Below are positions 41,814 to 51,271 of a stretch of 64,000 bases of DNA, piece by piece (the stretch's first letter is position 1; every line of letters begins with the position of its first letter). A model generated the notes under the pieces. It did no database searches and was not told the DNA's origin. It saw only the letters and a program-made list of their open reading frames with translations. A program made the translations under genes and the position numbers. This DNA comes from Ventricola sp036297385 (GTDB lineage Bacteria > Bacillota > Clostridia > Christensenellales > Aristaeellaceae): NCBI GenBank assembly GCA_036297385.1, contig JAXJLD010000117.1, forward strand, positions 36,580 to 100,579. The letters are read 5' to 3'.

Positions 41814-44426
41814 ATGGAATCTAACCGTTTCACTCAAAAATCCATGGAAGCGCTGCAAAGCTGCCAGCAGCTCGCACAAGGCTATGGCAACGCGCAGGTG
41901 GAGCAGCTTCACCTGCTCAGCGCATTGGTCAGCCAAGAAAACGGCCTGATCGGTCAGCTCCTTGGCAAGCTGGGGCTCAATCTCCGTCAGGTGCAGAGCA
42001 CCTGCGAGAGCGCTGTTGCCCGCCTGCCAAAGATCAGTGGCAGCAACCAGCAGCCCTATGTCTCCGCAGGGCTTTCCGCAGTGCTCCAGCAGTCTGAAAA
42101 TGAAATGAAACAGATGCGGGACGAATACGTATCCGTCGAGCATCTGTTCCTCGCGCTGATGGAAAAGGCGGATTCGTCCGTCAAGCCGGTGCTCTCCACG
42201 CTCAATCTGCGTAAGGCGGATTTCCTCAAGGCGCTTCAGGAGGTACGCGGCAGCGCCCGCGTTACAAGCGAAGACCCGGAAGCCACCTACGACGCACTCA
42301 AGAAATACGGGCAGGATCTCGTTGAGCTGGCACGCCAGAACAAGCTCGATCCCGTCATTGGCCGCGACACAGAGATTCGCAATGCTATCCGTATCCTTTC
42401 CCGGAAATCCAAGAATAATCCGGTGCTCATCGGCGAGCCTGGCGTTGGCAAGACCGCCATTGCCGAAGGGCTTGCACAGCGCATTGTGCGCGGCGATGTG
42501 CCAGACAGCCTCAAGAACCGCACCATCTTCTCGCTGGATATGGGTGCGCTGATTGCGGGCGCAAAATTCCGCGGCGAATTTGAGGAGCGCCTCAAGGCCG
42601 TGCTCAGCGACATCAAGGCCAGCGAGGGACGTATCATCCTGTTTATCGACGAATTGCACACCATTGTTGGCGCAGGAAAGACCGAGGGCTCGATGGACGC
42701 GGGCAACCTGCTCAAGCCCATGCTGGCACGCGGCGAGCTGCATTGTATCGGTGCAACTACGCTCAACGAGTACCGCAAGTACATTGAAAAGGACGCGGCG
42801 CTGGAGCGGCGCTTCCAGCCGGTGATGGTCGATGAGCCGACGGTCGAGGATACCATCTCCATTCTGCGCGGTCTCAAGGAGCGCTACGAGGTATTCCACG
42901 GCGTGAAAATTCAGGATCAGGCGCTGATTGCCGCCGCTACCCTCTCTAATCGCTATATTTCCGACCGTTTCCTGCCGGATAAGGCGATTGACTTGGTGGA
43001 CGAGGCTTGCGCTACCATCCGAACGGAAATGGACTCCATGCCGCAAGAACTCGATGACGTTCGCCGCCGCATCATGCAGCACGAGATCGAAGAAGCGGCG
43101 CTCAAGAAGGAGGACGACGCGCTGTCCCGCGAGCGTCTGGCCGTAATCCAAAAAGAGCTGGCAGATATGCGCGAAAACTTCTCCTCCATGCAGGCCCGCT
43201 GGGAAAATGAGAAAAACAGCATTGGCAAGGTGCAGAAGCTCCGCGAGGAAATTGAACATCTGGGCGGCGAGATCGCTGAGGCCGAGCGCAGCTATGACCT
43301 CAATCGCGCGGCTGAACTGAAGTATGGCAAGCTGCCGCAGCTTCAGAAAGAGCTGGCTGAACAGGAAAAACTCGCCGAGGAAGCCAAGTCTGACAGCACG
43401 CTGCTGCGCGATAAGGTTACCGAGGAGGAGATCGCGCGCATTGTCGCCCGCTGGACGGGCATTCCGGTTTCCAAGCTGATGGAGGGTGAACGCGAAAAGC
43501 TGCTTCATCTAGATGATACGCTGCATCAGCGCGTTATCGGTCAGGACGAAGCGGTTGAAAAAGTCTGCGAAGCCATTTTGCGCAGCCGCGCCGGTATTCA
43601 AAATCCGGATCGGCCGATCGGCTCCTTCCTCTTCCTCGGCCCCACAGGCGTTGGCAAAACTGAGCTGGCCAAGGCGTTGGCGCAGGCTTTGTTTGACGAT
43701 GAGAAGAACATGGTTCGTATCGACATGAGCGAATACATGGAGAAGCACAGCGTCTCCCGTCTCATCGGCGCCCCTCCGGGATATGTCGGTTATGACGAAG
43801 GCGGTCAGCTGACTGAAGCTGTTCGCCGCAGGCCGTATGCTGTCGTCCTGTTTGATGAGGTCGAAAAGGCGCACCCGGATGTATTCAATGTGCTACTCCA
43901 AGTGCTGGATGACGGACGCATCACCGATTCGCAGGGGCGCACGGTCGACTTCAAGAATACCATCATCATCCTGACCAGCAACCTCGGCTCCTCCGCCATT
44001 CTGGACGGCATCGACGAAAGTGGCCAGATCCGCGAGGATGCGCGTAAGCAGGTGGAAGCCATGCTCAAGACGCACTTCCGCCCCGAGTTCCTCAACCGGC
44101 TGGACGAAATCGTGTTCTACAAACCGCTGACCCGGAATGAAATCGACCGCATCGTGGATCTTCAGGTGGCCGATCTTAATCGCCGCCTCAAGGACAAGCA
44201 GCTTACCATGGCACTCACCCCTGCTGCGCGGACATATATTGTCGCGCAGGGCTATGACCCGATCTACGGTGCGCGCCCGCTCAAACGCTTTATGCAGCGC
44301 GCTGTGGAGACGCTCATCGCGCGCAAGCTGATTGCCGAAGATGTGCAGCCGCGCACACAGCTTACTGTCGATTACGATGGCGACAAACTGGTGATCGACG
44401 CGGAACCGGAGTACATCGTTTCGTAA
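41814..44426 (+). CDS. clpB: ATP-dependent disaggregase ClpB
   Basis: Hsp104-type AAA+ machine that solubilises aggregated protein with DnaK. The 870-residue protein has two Clp-N repeats (about 1-145), AAA1 with Walker A GEPGVGKT at 207-214, the ClpB middle coiled coil (about 395-520), AAA2 with Walker A GPTGVGKT at 609-616 and the C-terminal GARPLKRFMQRAVE motif. The coiled coil separates it from ClpC and ClpA. ATG 41814 has AAAGGAGG nine bases upstream; the ATG at 41805 touches that site. Regulation by a CtsR-type repressor is suggested by the upstream heptads. Confidence 0.96.
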   Translation: MESNRFTQKSMEALQSCQQLAQGYGNAQVEQLHLLSALVSQENGLIGQLLGKLGLNLRQVQSTCESAVARLPKISGSNQQPYVSAGLSAVLQQSENEMKQMRDEYVSVEHLFLALMEKADSSVKPVLSTLNLRKADFLKALQEVRGSARVTSEDPEATYDALKKYGQDLVELARQNKLDPVIGRDTEIRNAIRILSRKSKNNPVLIGEPGVGKTAIAEGLAQRIVRGDVPDSLKNRTIFSLDMGALIAGAKFRGEFEERLKAVLSDIKASEGRIILFIDELHTIVGAGKTEGSMDAGNLLKPMLARGELHCIGATTLNEYRKYIEKDAALERRFQPVMVDEPTVEDTISILRGLKERYEVFHGVKIQDQALIAAATLSNRYISDRFLPDKAIDLVDEACATIRTEMDSMPQELDDVRRRIMQHEIEEAALKKEDDALSRERLAVIQKELADMRENFSSMQARWENEKNSIGKVQKLREEIEHLGGEIAEAERSYDLNRAAELKYGKLPQLQKELAEQEKLAEEAKSDSTLLRDKVTEEEIARIVARWTGIPVSKLMEGEREKLLHLDDTLHQRVIGQDEAVEKVCEAILRSRAGIQNPDRPIGSFLFLGPTGVGKTELAKALAQALFDDEKNMVRIDMSEYMEKHSVSRLIGAPPGYVGYDEGGQLTEAVRRRPYAVVLFDEVEKAHPDVFNVLLQVLDDGRITDSQGRTVDFKNTIIILTSNLGSSAILDGIDESGQIREDARKQVEAMLKTHFRPEFLNRLDEIVFYKPLTRNEIDRIVDLQVADLNRRLKDKQLTMALTPAARTYIVAQGYDPIYGARPLKRFMQRAVETLIARKLIAEDVQPRTQLTVDYDGDKLVIDAEPEYIVS

Positions 44427-44472
44427 GCCTACACGCAAGCATCCCTACACGCAAGAAATCTTGATGAATCGC

Positions 44473-44525
44473 AAAAGGCGCTGTCTCAAAATGGCTAAAG
44501 CAAGCCATGAGAGACAGCGCCTTTT
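44473..44525. terminator. long terminator hairpin after clpB
   Basis: AAAAGGCGCTGTCTC pairs with GAGACAGCGCCTTTT, and an inner ATGGCT/AGCCAT pair extends the structure. A/T runs on both sides suit both converging genes. Confidence 0.88.
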
Positions 44526-44536
44526 GACAGTCTGAA

Positions 44537-44568
44537 GCGAGTACAGAACACGCTGTACTCGCTTTTTT
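44537..44568 (+). terminator. second terminator after clpB
   Basis: GCGAGTACAG and CTGTACTCGC are perfect 10-bp arms around six bases, followed by six T. It forms a tandem terminator with the preceding hairpin. Confidence 0.9.
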
Positions 44569-44576
44569 GATGTAGG

Positions 44577-45149
44577 TTATCCTCGAATCAGCCGAACATT
44601 CTGCTCAAAACGATCGGCTGGCAGCATTTGGCGATAAAGCGAAAGCATCTCTTCTGCCCAATCCCGTACCGGCAGCACATCGGTGCAGGGCAACACAAGA
44701 ATACTGTATTCCACATCAAATAGCCAAATGCGAACGCTGGTCAGCACCGCACCTGCTTTCGTATAAAAGCCAATCCGTTTGCGCGCCATCGCTTCATCCG
44801 GCGCTGCTTTAGGCCGCTCACACTCGATCAGAAGCACATCAGCCACATCGGCATAATATGCCCGAAGCTGTGCAAGCATCATACTCCCAATACCCTCGTG
44901 GCGAAGTGCGGGCCGCACGGCCAGATAATCTAAAAGTGCTGCCTGTGCGCCAAGCGGATGATAGACCAGTGCATATGCGGCAAGCGTGCTATCGCACTGA
45001 TATGCTCCGATAACGCTGTATACGCCCTTTCGCTTCATATCTAAGATATCCGAAAGGCGTTTGAGTTCGCTCGGCGGAAAATCTCTGCGCATATCATTTT
45101 CATATAGCGCACGGATCTGCTCGTCATCAAGCAATTTCAGCGTCATCAT
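44577..45149 (-). CDS. GNAT-family acetyltransferase
   Basis: The 190-residue protein has the GNAT motif A region DYLAVRPALRHEGIGSMMLAQL, with R-x-x-G-I-G for acetyl-CoA pyrophosphate binding, and the preceding strand YALVYHPLGAQAALL. The C-terminal half (KRIGFYTKAGA) matches the usual Tyr region. The start FPPSELKRLSDI recalls acetyltransferases annotated in clostridia without known substrate. A GGAGGAG site lies about 10 bases before ATG 45149. Confidence 0.85.
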   Translation of the reverse strand: MMTLKLLDDEQIRALYENDMRRDFPPSELKRLSDILDMKRKGVYSVIGAYQCDSTLAAYALVYHPLGAQAALLDYLAVRPALRHEGIGSMMLAQLRAYYADVADVLLIECERPKAAPDEAMARKRIGFYTKAGAVLTSVRIWLFDVEYSILVLPCTDVLPVRDWAEEMLSLYRQMLPADRFEQNVRLIRG

Positions 45150-45188
45150 TCCGCATCCACTCCTCCACTTTGTTTTGAGCTTCAGTAT

Positions 45189-46598
45189 TTATGCCTCGAT
45201 GATATTGCGAATCCAAACGCCCTTGCGCATCAGGATCACGCCAAAGATCACCTTAATCAGCTCTAGGGACTGTACAATCAGGTACATCTGGACGACAGGA
45301 AGGTTCGTCATATACGCCAGAATCCACGCAACCGGCACACTTACGCCCCAAGTAAATCCGCTGTCAAAAATAAATGTAATCACCGTTCTGCCGCCGGAAC
45401 GCAAGGTAAAATAGCAGCAATGCGCCATCGAATACAGCGGCATCATTGCGGCAACCACCCACAGCATCTTCATCGACAGCTCCCTGACATGGGGCTCCGT
45501 ATTGTAAATCTGCGGAATCACCGGAGAAAGCATCACCAGCAGCACGCTCATCACCAGATTGGAAGCAACGGCTGCAGCCATGAGCTTCCATGCGGTTGAT
45601 TTCGCTTCCTCCACGCGGTTAGCACCCAGCGCCTGCCCGACCATGATGGCAACCGCATTCCCCATGGAGAGGAAGATCACCTTGAACAGGTTGCTGACAG
45701 TCGATGTGATGTTGTAAGCCGCCACCGCGTCAAGGCCACGAACAGACGTACACTGCAGCAGCACCGCCATGCCGGAGGACCAAAAGAACTCATTGACCAG
45801 AAGCGGCATACCACGGCGAAGCACATCGCCCATCAGCTTGCGAGGTACATATATGCTGCGGTAAGCGCCATGGATAAACGGAAAGAGATCGCTCTTGAGA
45901 TGGGTATAGAACATGATGATCGCCATCTCGACATAGCGAGAAAGCACCGTGGCAATGGCTGCACCTGCAACACCCAGCTTCGGAAAGCCAAACATACCGA
46001 AAATCAGCAGATAGTTAAAGACAAGGTTCACCAGAATAGCCACGATACTGGCAAACATCGGCAGGCGTGTCTCACCCACCTCGCGCAGCGTGCTCGCATA
46101 AACTTGCGAAACCGCAAACGGAAGCAGACCGACGAGCATAATCATCAGATACTCCATGCCAAAGCGCATGGTGCTTTCTACATCCGCACTTGCTGTTCCA
46201 TCGGCGAGAAATACGCCAATAAGCTGTCTTGGGCAGATCAAAAACACTGCCGTAGCGCATACCATCATCAGCACGGCAATCATCCATTTGATTCGGAAAC
46301 AATAGCGAACGCCATCATGGTCACGTGCGCCAGCAAACTGCGTAGCAAAAATACCCGCGCCAGCTAAGCCGCCGAAAATGCACAGGTTAAAAATAAAGAG
46401 AAGCTGATTGACAATCGCTACGGCGGACATTTCCAGCGTGCCAACACGCCCCACCATAACATTGTCCAACAGGCTTACGACATTGGTGACGGTGTTCTGA
46501 ATGATGATCGGAACGACAATCGCCACCATATCCCTATAAAATGCGCGATCTCCGATCAGACTGCGGCGCATACGCGCGCTGAGCTTCTCACGAGACAT
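45189..46598 (-). CDS. MATE family multidrug efflux transporter
   Basis: Exports cationic drugs or metabolites in exchange for Na+ or H+. The 469-residue protein has twelve helices in two homologous halves, with NTVTNVVSLLDNVMVGRVGT at the start of the first and GMPLLVNEFFWSSGMAVLLQ in the second, plus the repeated VGQALGANRVEEAKSTAW motif. ATG 46598 is preceded by GAGGAGG; the longer frame upstream runs into the promoter. Confidence 0.92.
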   Translation of the reverse strand: MSREKLSARMRRSLIGDRAFYRDMVAIVVPIIIQNTVTNVVSLLDNVMVGRVGTLEMSAVAIVNQLLFIFNLCIFGGLAGAGIFATQFAGARDHDGVRYCFRIKWMIAVLMMVCATAVFLICPRQLIGVFLADGTASADVESTMRFGMEYLMIMLVGLLPFAVSQVYASTLREVGETRLPMFASIVAILVNLVFNYLLIFGMFGFPKLGVAGAAIATVLSRYVEMAIIMFYTHLKSDLFPFIHGAYRSIYVPRKLMGDVLRRGMPLLVNEFFWSSGMAVLLQCTSVRGLDAVAAYNITSTVSNLFKVIFLSMGNAVAIMVGQALGANRVEEAKSTAWKLMAAAVASNLVMSVLLVMLSPVIPQIYNTEPHVRELSMKMLWVVAAMMPLYSMAHCCYFTLRSGGRTVITFIFDSGFTWGVSVPVAWILAYMTNLPVVQMYLIVQSLELIKVIFGVILMRKGVWIRNIIEA

Positions 46599-46641
46599 TC
46601 CCGTTGTTCCTCCTCTTTGGCAGAAAATATGCATACGCATT

Positions 46642-46670
46642 AATATAGCATATCTCAAACGGTTTGTAAA
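46642..46670 (-). promoter_or_regulatory. promoter of the MATE gene
   Basis: Minus-strand TTTACA (46665-46670), 17-bp spacer, and TATATT (46642-46647) preceded by TGC. Confidence 0.78.
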
Positions 46671-46693
46671 TCACCATTTCACTGTGGTATACT
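46664..46693 (+). promoter_or_regulatory. promoter of the VOC enzyme gene
   Basis: TTGTAA at 46664-46669, 18-bp spacer, and extended -10 TGGTATACT (hexamer 46688-46693). Its -35 occupies the same bases as the -35 of the divergent MATE promoter. Confidence 0.65.
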
Positions 46694-46753
46694 GAACATA
46701 AAGTATCCCAATAGCGAATGGCAAATCTTAAAACAGAAAGGAAGATATGCACG

Positions 46754-47122
46754 ATGTCCTTCACCATGATCCACGAAAACTACAACGTTCGCGACCTCGA
46801 CAAATCCATTGCCTTTTACGAGAAAGCGCTCGGCCTAAAAGAAGCGCACCGCAAAACCGCGCAGGATGGTGCATACACGATCGTATTCATGAAAGGAGAG
46901 CATTCGGATTTTGAACTGGAGCTGACATGGCTACGCGATCATCCTCAGCCTTATAATCTAGGTGAATGCGAATTTCATTTGGCATTCCAGACAGACGATT
47001 TTGAAGCTGCACACGCGCTGCACGAGTCGATGGGCTGCATTTGCTTTGAAAACGAGGCCATGGGCGTTTACTTTATCGCTGACCCGGACGGCTATTGGCT
47101 TGAAATTATTCCCACTCATTGA
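46754..47122 (+). CDS. VOC-family enzyme, lactoylglutathione lyase-like
   Basis: The 122-residue protein has two beta-alpha-beta-beta-beta modules. Candidate metal ligands correspond to those of glyoxalase I: His in MIHENYNVRDLDKS, Glu in FELELTW, His in CEFHLAFQT and Glu in GYWLEII. Glyoxalase I converts the methylglyoxal-thiol adduct to a lactoyl thioester; many clostridia lack glutathione, so the real thiol or substrate is open. ATG 46754 has GGAAG about ten bases before it; the upstream extension lies in the leader. Confidence 0.85.
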   Translation: MSFTMIHENYNVRDLDKSIAFYEKALGLKEAHRKTAQDGAYTIVFMKGEHSDFELELTWLRDHPQPYNLGECEFHLAFQTDDFEAAHALHESMGCICFENEAMGVYFIADPDGYWLEIIPTH

Positions 47123-47188
47123 TACCGCACGCGATCTCGCAAAGAAAATCCGAACATTTAGGTTTATATGCTTTGCGTAGTTCGAAGA

Positions 47189-47207
47189 ATTGTGCAAAAA
47201 TTGTGCA
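47189..47207 (+). repeat. tandem 8-bp direct repeat upstream of the bmp promoter
   Basis: ATTGTGCA occurs at 47189-47196 and again at 47200-47207, an 11-bp period of one helical turn, ending eight bases before the -35. It may be a regulator-binding site. Confidence 0.45.
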
Positions 47208-47214
47208 TTTGGTC

Positions 47215-47243
47215 TTTACAAGGGTTACTTTTTATTGTATGAT
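47215..47243 (+). promoter_or_regulatory. promoter of the BMP-type importer
   Basis: TTTACA at 47215-47220, 17-bp spacer, TATGAT at 47238-47243. Confidence 0.78.
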
Positions 47244-47296
47244 GGACAATGTATTCCGTTTACCTGTGCTGTGAATCGCAAGGAGGAAAAAAACCA

Positions 47297-48532
47297 ATGA
47301 AGAAGTTTATTGCTCTGATGCTGGCTTGCGTGCTGTGCCTGTTTGCCTGCGCTGCGCTGGCGGCCGATCTGAAGATCGGCGTGATCCTCGTCGGTGATGA
47401 GACCGAGGGTTACTCCCTGGCTCACATGGACGGCATTAAGAAGGCCGCTGCGGATCTGGGTATTGCCGACAACCAGATTGTCTGGAAGTACAAGATCCCG
47501 GAAGATCAGACCTGCTATGACGCCGCGCTGGACTGCATCGGTCAGGGCTGCAACCTGATCATCTCCAACTCCTATGGCCATCAGACTTACATGGTGCTGG
47601 CTGCTGAGGAGTATCCGGATGTCACCTTCGTCTCTATGACCGGCGACTTTGCTGCTCTGACCGGTCTGGAAAACTTCAAGAACGCGTTCACCAAGGTGTA
47701 TGAGGCGCGCTATGTGTCCGGCGTTGTCGCCGGCATGAAGGTGGCTGAGCTGCTGGAAACTGGAGAGCTCTCCGCCGAGAAGCAGCCCAACTCCTTTGAT
47801 GCGGACGGCAATGTGAAGATCGGCTATGTCGGCGCGTTTGATTACGCCGAGGTTATTTCCGGTTTCACCGCGTTCTTCCTTGGCGTTCGCTCCGTTGTGC
47901 CGAATGTCGCGATGGAGGTCAACTACACCAACTCTTGGTTCGATATTGACAAGGAAGCCGCTGCTGCCGAGGCGCTGATCGCCAAGGGCTGCGTCATCAT
48001 TGGTCAGCATGCCGACTCCACTGGTGCGCCGGCTGCAACGCAGAAGCTGCTGGATGCCGGCAATGTCTGCTACTCTGTTGGCTACAACATCGATATGCTG
48101 CCGACCGCGCCGACTGCTGCGCTGATCTCTCCGACCAATGAGTGGTCCGTGTTCTATACCGAACTGTTCACCGCGATGCAGAACGGCGAGGAAATGCCGG
48201 CCGACTGGGCGAAGGGCTTTGAGGCCGATGCTGTGAAGGTCACTGAGTTTGGCCCGGCTTGCGCCGCCGGCACTGCCGAGAAGGTCGCCGAGGTTGAGGC
48301 CGCCATCCGTGACGGCAGCCTGAAGGTCTTTGACACCGCCACCTTCACCGTGGATGGCGCTGCTGTGACCTCTGCCCCGTGCAATATGTCCTTCATGGAC
48401 TGGTCCACCATGACCGCAATCTACGAGGGCGAAACGGTTGAAGCGATCGTGGACGGTGCCTTCGCCGAGTCCGCTTTCCGTAGTGCGCCGTACTTCGCGC
48501 TCCACATCGACGGCATCACCGAGATCAAGTAA
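47297..48532 (+). CDS. BMP-family (nucleoside-type) substrate-binding protein
   Basis: Extracytoplasmic binding protein of the BmpA/Med family, most members of which bind nucleosides. The 411-residue protein has a signal peptide ending LFACAALA-AD, usable as an imperfect lipobox or as a signal peptidase I site. The mature part has GVILVGDETEGYSLAHMDGIK, the CNLIISNSYGHQ segment and IGQHADSTGAPAATQ, which correspond to ligand-pocket regions of the family. AAGGAGG precedes ATG 47297. A terminator-like hairpin separates it from the ATPase gene, which would keep the binding protein in excess. Confidence 0.92.
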   Translation: MKKFIALMLACVLCLFACAALAADLKIGVILVGDETEGYSLAHMDGIKKAAADLGIADNQIVWKYKIPEDQTCYDAALDCIGQGCNLIISNSYGHQTYMVLAAEEYPDVTFVSMTGDFAALTGLENFKNAFTKVYEARYVSGVVAGMKVAELLETGELSAEKQPNSFDADGNVKIGYVGAFDYAEVISGFTAFFLGVRSVVPNVAMEVNYTNSWFDIDKEAAAAEALIAKGCVIIGQHADSTGAPAATQKLLDAGNVCYSVGYNIDMLPTAPTAALISPTNEWSVFYTELFTAMQNGEEMPADWAKGFEADAVKVTEFGPACAAGTAEKVAEVEAAIRDGSLKVFDTATFTVDGAAVTSAPCNMSFMDWSTMTAIYEGETVEAIVDGAFAESAFRSAPYFALHIDGITEIK

Positions 48533-48551
48533 GCCTGAAACGACAATCCAA

Positions 48552-48579
48552 AAAAGGGAAGCTCTATCGCTTCCCTTTT
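48552..48579 (+). terminator. partial terminator between binding-protein and ATPase genes
   Basis: AAAAGGGAAGC and GCTTCCCTTTT pair perfectly around six bases. The T run is short (four T, then C), which would allow read-through into the ABC genes. Confidence 0.78.
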
Positions 48580-48617
48580 CCCTGTTTCTTAGAAAGATAA
48601 GGAGTGACCGGTTTCCC

Positions 48618-50165
48618 ATGGAATACGCCATTGAGCTTCGGCACATCACCAAGACGTTCGGCAGCGTGATCGCAAACAACGATGTTTCGCTTGACGTGCG
48701 CAAGGGCGAAATTCTCTCCCTGCTCGGCGAGAACGGCAGCGGTAAGACGACGCTGATGAATATGATCGCCGGTATCTATTACCCGGACAGCGGAGAAATC
48801 CTCGTCAATGGAAAACCCGTTGAGATCCGCAGCCCGAAGGACGCTTATGCAAACGGCATCGGCATGGTTCACCAGCATTTTAAGCTCATTGATGTGTTTA
48901 CCGCCGCGGAAAACATTGCGCTTGTGCTGGATAAGAACGAAAAATATGACCTTAAGGCCATCAAGGCCAAGGCCCGCGCGATCTGCGACCGGTATCACTT
49001 CGACATGGATCTGGATCAGAAGGTCTATGAGATGAGCGTCAGCCAGAAGCAAACACTCGAAATCATCAAGATGCTCTATCATGGCGCACAGCTTCTGATT
49101 CTGGATGAGCCGACGGCTGTACTCACGCCACAGGAAACAGAGAAACTCTTCGCCGTGATGCGCAGTATGCGGGAAGACGGCAAGTCCATCATCATCATTA
49201 CCCATAAGCTGCACGAGGTTCTGGCCATTTCCGATCGGGTTGCCATTCTGCGAAAGGGCGAATACGCAGGCACGGTAGAAACCTGTCACGCCACAGAATC
49301 TTCTCTCACCGAGATGATGGTAGGCAAAAAGGTTGAGCTAAATATTGATCGGCCCCTCCCTATCGATCCTCATCTGCGCTTGACCGTTCATAACCTCACG
49401 GTAGAGAATTCGGAAGGTGTCAAAATTCTCGACAGCGTCTCTTTTGACGCATTCAGCGGCGAGATCTTGGGCATTGCCGGTATCTCTGGCAACGGACAAA
49501 AGGAGCTGTTGGAGGCCATTGCCGGCCTGCAAATGCCGGATAAGGATTCCAGCATCGTCTATTACCCGGATGACGACCGCGATTCCACAGCGGAGCAGCT
49601 CATCGGCAAAACGCCCAAGAGCATCCGCGATTTGGGCATTCACCTATCCTTTGTACCGGAAGACCGTCTGGGCATGGGTCTGGTTGGCTCCATGGGCATG
49701 GTGGATAATATGATGCTCAAAAGCTATACCGAGGGTGATTCCTTCATCGCTGACCGCAATGCCCCGCGCCGACTGGCCGAGGAGATCAAGAAAGAGCTGG
49801 GTGTGGTAACGCCGTCCATCAATACCCCTGTTTCCCGCCTCTCCGGCGGCAATGTGCAGAAGGTGCTGGTCGGCCGCGAAATCGCTGCCGCCCCCTCTGT
49901 GCTGATGACGGCGTATGCAGTACGCGGACTAGACATCAACACCAGCTATACCATTTATCATCTGCTGAATGAGCAGAAGCAGAAGGGCGTAGCCATCATC
50001 TATGTTGGCGAAGATCTGGACGTACTGATCGACCTGTGCGACAAGGTGTTGGTTCTGTGCGGCGGCAAGTGCAATGGCATTGTAGACGCCAGAAAGACCA
50101 CCAAGGAAGAAATCGGCCTGCTCATGACCCGGCTGAAGGAAGAACAGAAAGGAGGCGTCGCCTGA
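48618..50165 (+). CDS. nucleoside-type ABC transporter ATPase (two nucleotide-binding domains)
   Basis: Fused double ATPase like YufO/NupO and RbsA, 515 residues. Domain 1 has Walker A GENGSGKTT, a Q-loop and LLILDEPTAVLTPQE. Domain 2 has the degenerate P-loop GISGNGQKE usual in this family and a good signature LSGGNVQKVL, but its Walker B region reads MTAYAVRGLD where relatives have a Gln-Pro-Thr-Arg-Gly-Leu-Asp type sequence, so it is further degraded. ATG 48618 begins at the family N-terminus; the AAGGAG site is 13-14 bases away, longer than ideal. The gene overlaps the next one by one base. Confidence 0.92.
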   Translation: MEYAIELRHITKTFGSVIANNDVSLDVRKGEILSLLGENGSGKTTLMNMIAGIYYPDSGEILVNGKPVEIRSPKDAYANGIGMVHQHFKLIDVFTAAENIALVLDKNEKYDLKAIKAKARAICDRYHFDMDLDQKVYEMSVSQKQTLEIIKMLYHGAQLLILDEPTAVLTPQETEKLFAVMRSMREDGKSIIIITHKLHEVLAISDRVAILRKGEYAGTVETCHATESSLTEMMVGKKVELNIDRPLPIDPHLRLTVHNLTVENSEGVKILDSVSFDAFSGEILGIAGISGNGQKELLEAIAGLQMPDKDSSIVYYPDDDRDSTAEQLIGKTPKSIRDLGIHLSFVPEDRLGMGLVGSMGMVDNMMLKSYTEGDSFIADRNAPRRLAEEIKKELGVVTPSINTPVSRLSGGNVQKVLVGREIAAAPSVLMTAYAVRGLDINTSYTIYHLLNEQKQKGVAIIYVGEDLDVLIDLCDKVLVLCGGKCNGIVDARKTTKEEIGLLMTRLKEEQKGGVA

Positions 50166-51271
50166 TGGCCGCCAATCGTGAACCGCTTCTGCGCGTCGTC
50201 AAGCGCAGCGAGTTTCCGTTTAGGCGCAAGGCGTTTGTTCGCCTTGCCGCCGTGCTGCTTGCGCTCGTCGTCGATGCGCTGTTTATCTATTTCGTCACCG
50301 GCCTTGATCCCATCGCCGTCTATACCACGATGTTTCAGGGTACATTCTCGACGCCAATGCGCTTTTCGTGGGCCATGCGCGACCTCTCTTCCCTGCTTCT
50401 GATCGGCATTGCACTCGCTCCGGCGTTCAAAATGCGCTTTTGGAACATCGGTGCTGAGGGACAGGTGCTGGCCGGTGCGCTGGCAACAGCAGCCGTCATG
50501 GTCTATTATGGCGGTAAAGTGCCCAATGCCGTGCTCTACATCGCGATGCTTGTAACTGCCATGCTGGCTGGAGCCCTCTGGGGACTGATTCCCGGTTGGT
50601 TCAAGGCCCGTTTGGGAACAAATGAAACCTTGTTCACCCTGATGATGAACTACGTTGCCATCCAGATTGTCGCCTGCTGCGTCAATATCTGGCGCGGACA
50701 GGCTTCCGGTCTGGGCAAGCTGAATATGCGCAGCAAAGCCGGATGGTTTCCGCAGCTCTTTGGTCAGCGCTACAACATTAACATCATCATTGCCGTGCTG
50801 CTCGTCGTGCTGATGTACTGCTACCTGCGCTACTCCAAGCAGGGGTATGAGATCGCAGTCGTCGGTGAAAGTGAAAATACGGCGCGCTACGCGGGTATTA
50901 ACGTGGGCAAAGTCATCATCCGCACCATGGCGCTCTCTGGCGCACTGTGCGGCCTGACTGGATTCCTTATCGTAGGCGGACGCGATCAGACGATCTCCAC
51001 CACCACGGCTGGAGGCAATGGCTTTACCGCCATTATCGTCGCATGGCTGGCCAAGTTCAATACGTTCTATATGGCGCTCATTTCCTTCCTGCTCATCTTC
51101 CTTGAAAAGGGTGCTGGCGAAATTGCTTCTGCGTATAACCTCAATGATTTTGCTTCCGACATTATCGCCGGTATGATCCTCTTCTTCATTCTGGGCAGCG
51201 AGTTCTTCATCAATTACAAGCTCATTTTCCGCAACAGCAAGCATGAGACGATCAACAAGGAGGCGGCCTGA
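50165..51271 (+). CDS. nucleoside-type ABC transporter permease 1
   Basis: Permease of the BPD_transp_2 family (YufP/NupP type), 368 residues with eight to ten helices. Family features are ALAPAFKMRFWNIGAEGQVLAGALATA, LGTNETLFTLMMNYVA and VGESENTARYAGINVGKV. ATG 50165 shares its A with the ATPase stop (TGATG), and AAAGGAGG lies upstream within the ATPase gene. A longer upstream frame is a shadow of the ATPase gene. Confidence 0.93.
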   Translation: MAANREPLLRVVKRSEFPFRRKAFVRLAAVLLALVVDALFIYFVTGLDPIAVYTTMFQGTFSTPMRFSWAMRDLSSLLLIGIALAPAFKMRFWNIGAEGQVLAGALATAAVMVYYGGKVPNAVLYIAMLVTAMLAGALWGLIPGWFKARLGTNETLFTLMMNYVAIQIVACCVNIWRGQASGLGKLNMRSKAGWFPQLFGQRYNINIIIAVLLVVLMYCYLRYSKQGYEIAVVGESENTARYAGINVGKVIIRTMALSGALCGLTGFLIVGGRDQTISTTTAGGNGFTAIIVAWLAKFNTFYMALISFLLIFLEKGAGEIASAYNLNDFASDIIAGMILFFILGSEFFINYKLIFRNSKHETINKEAA

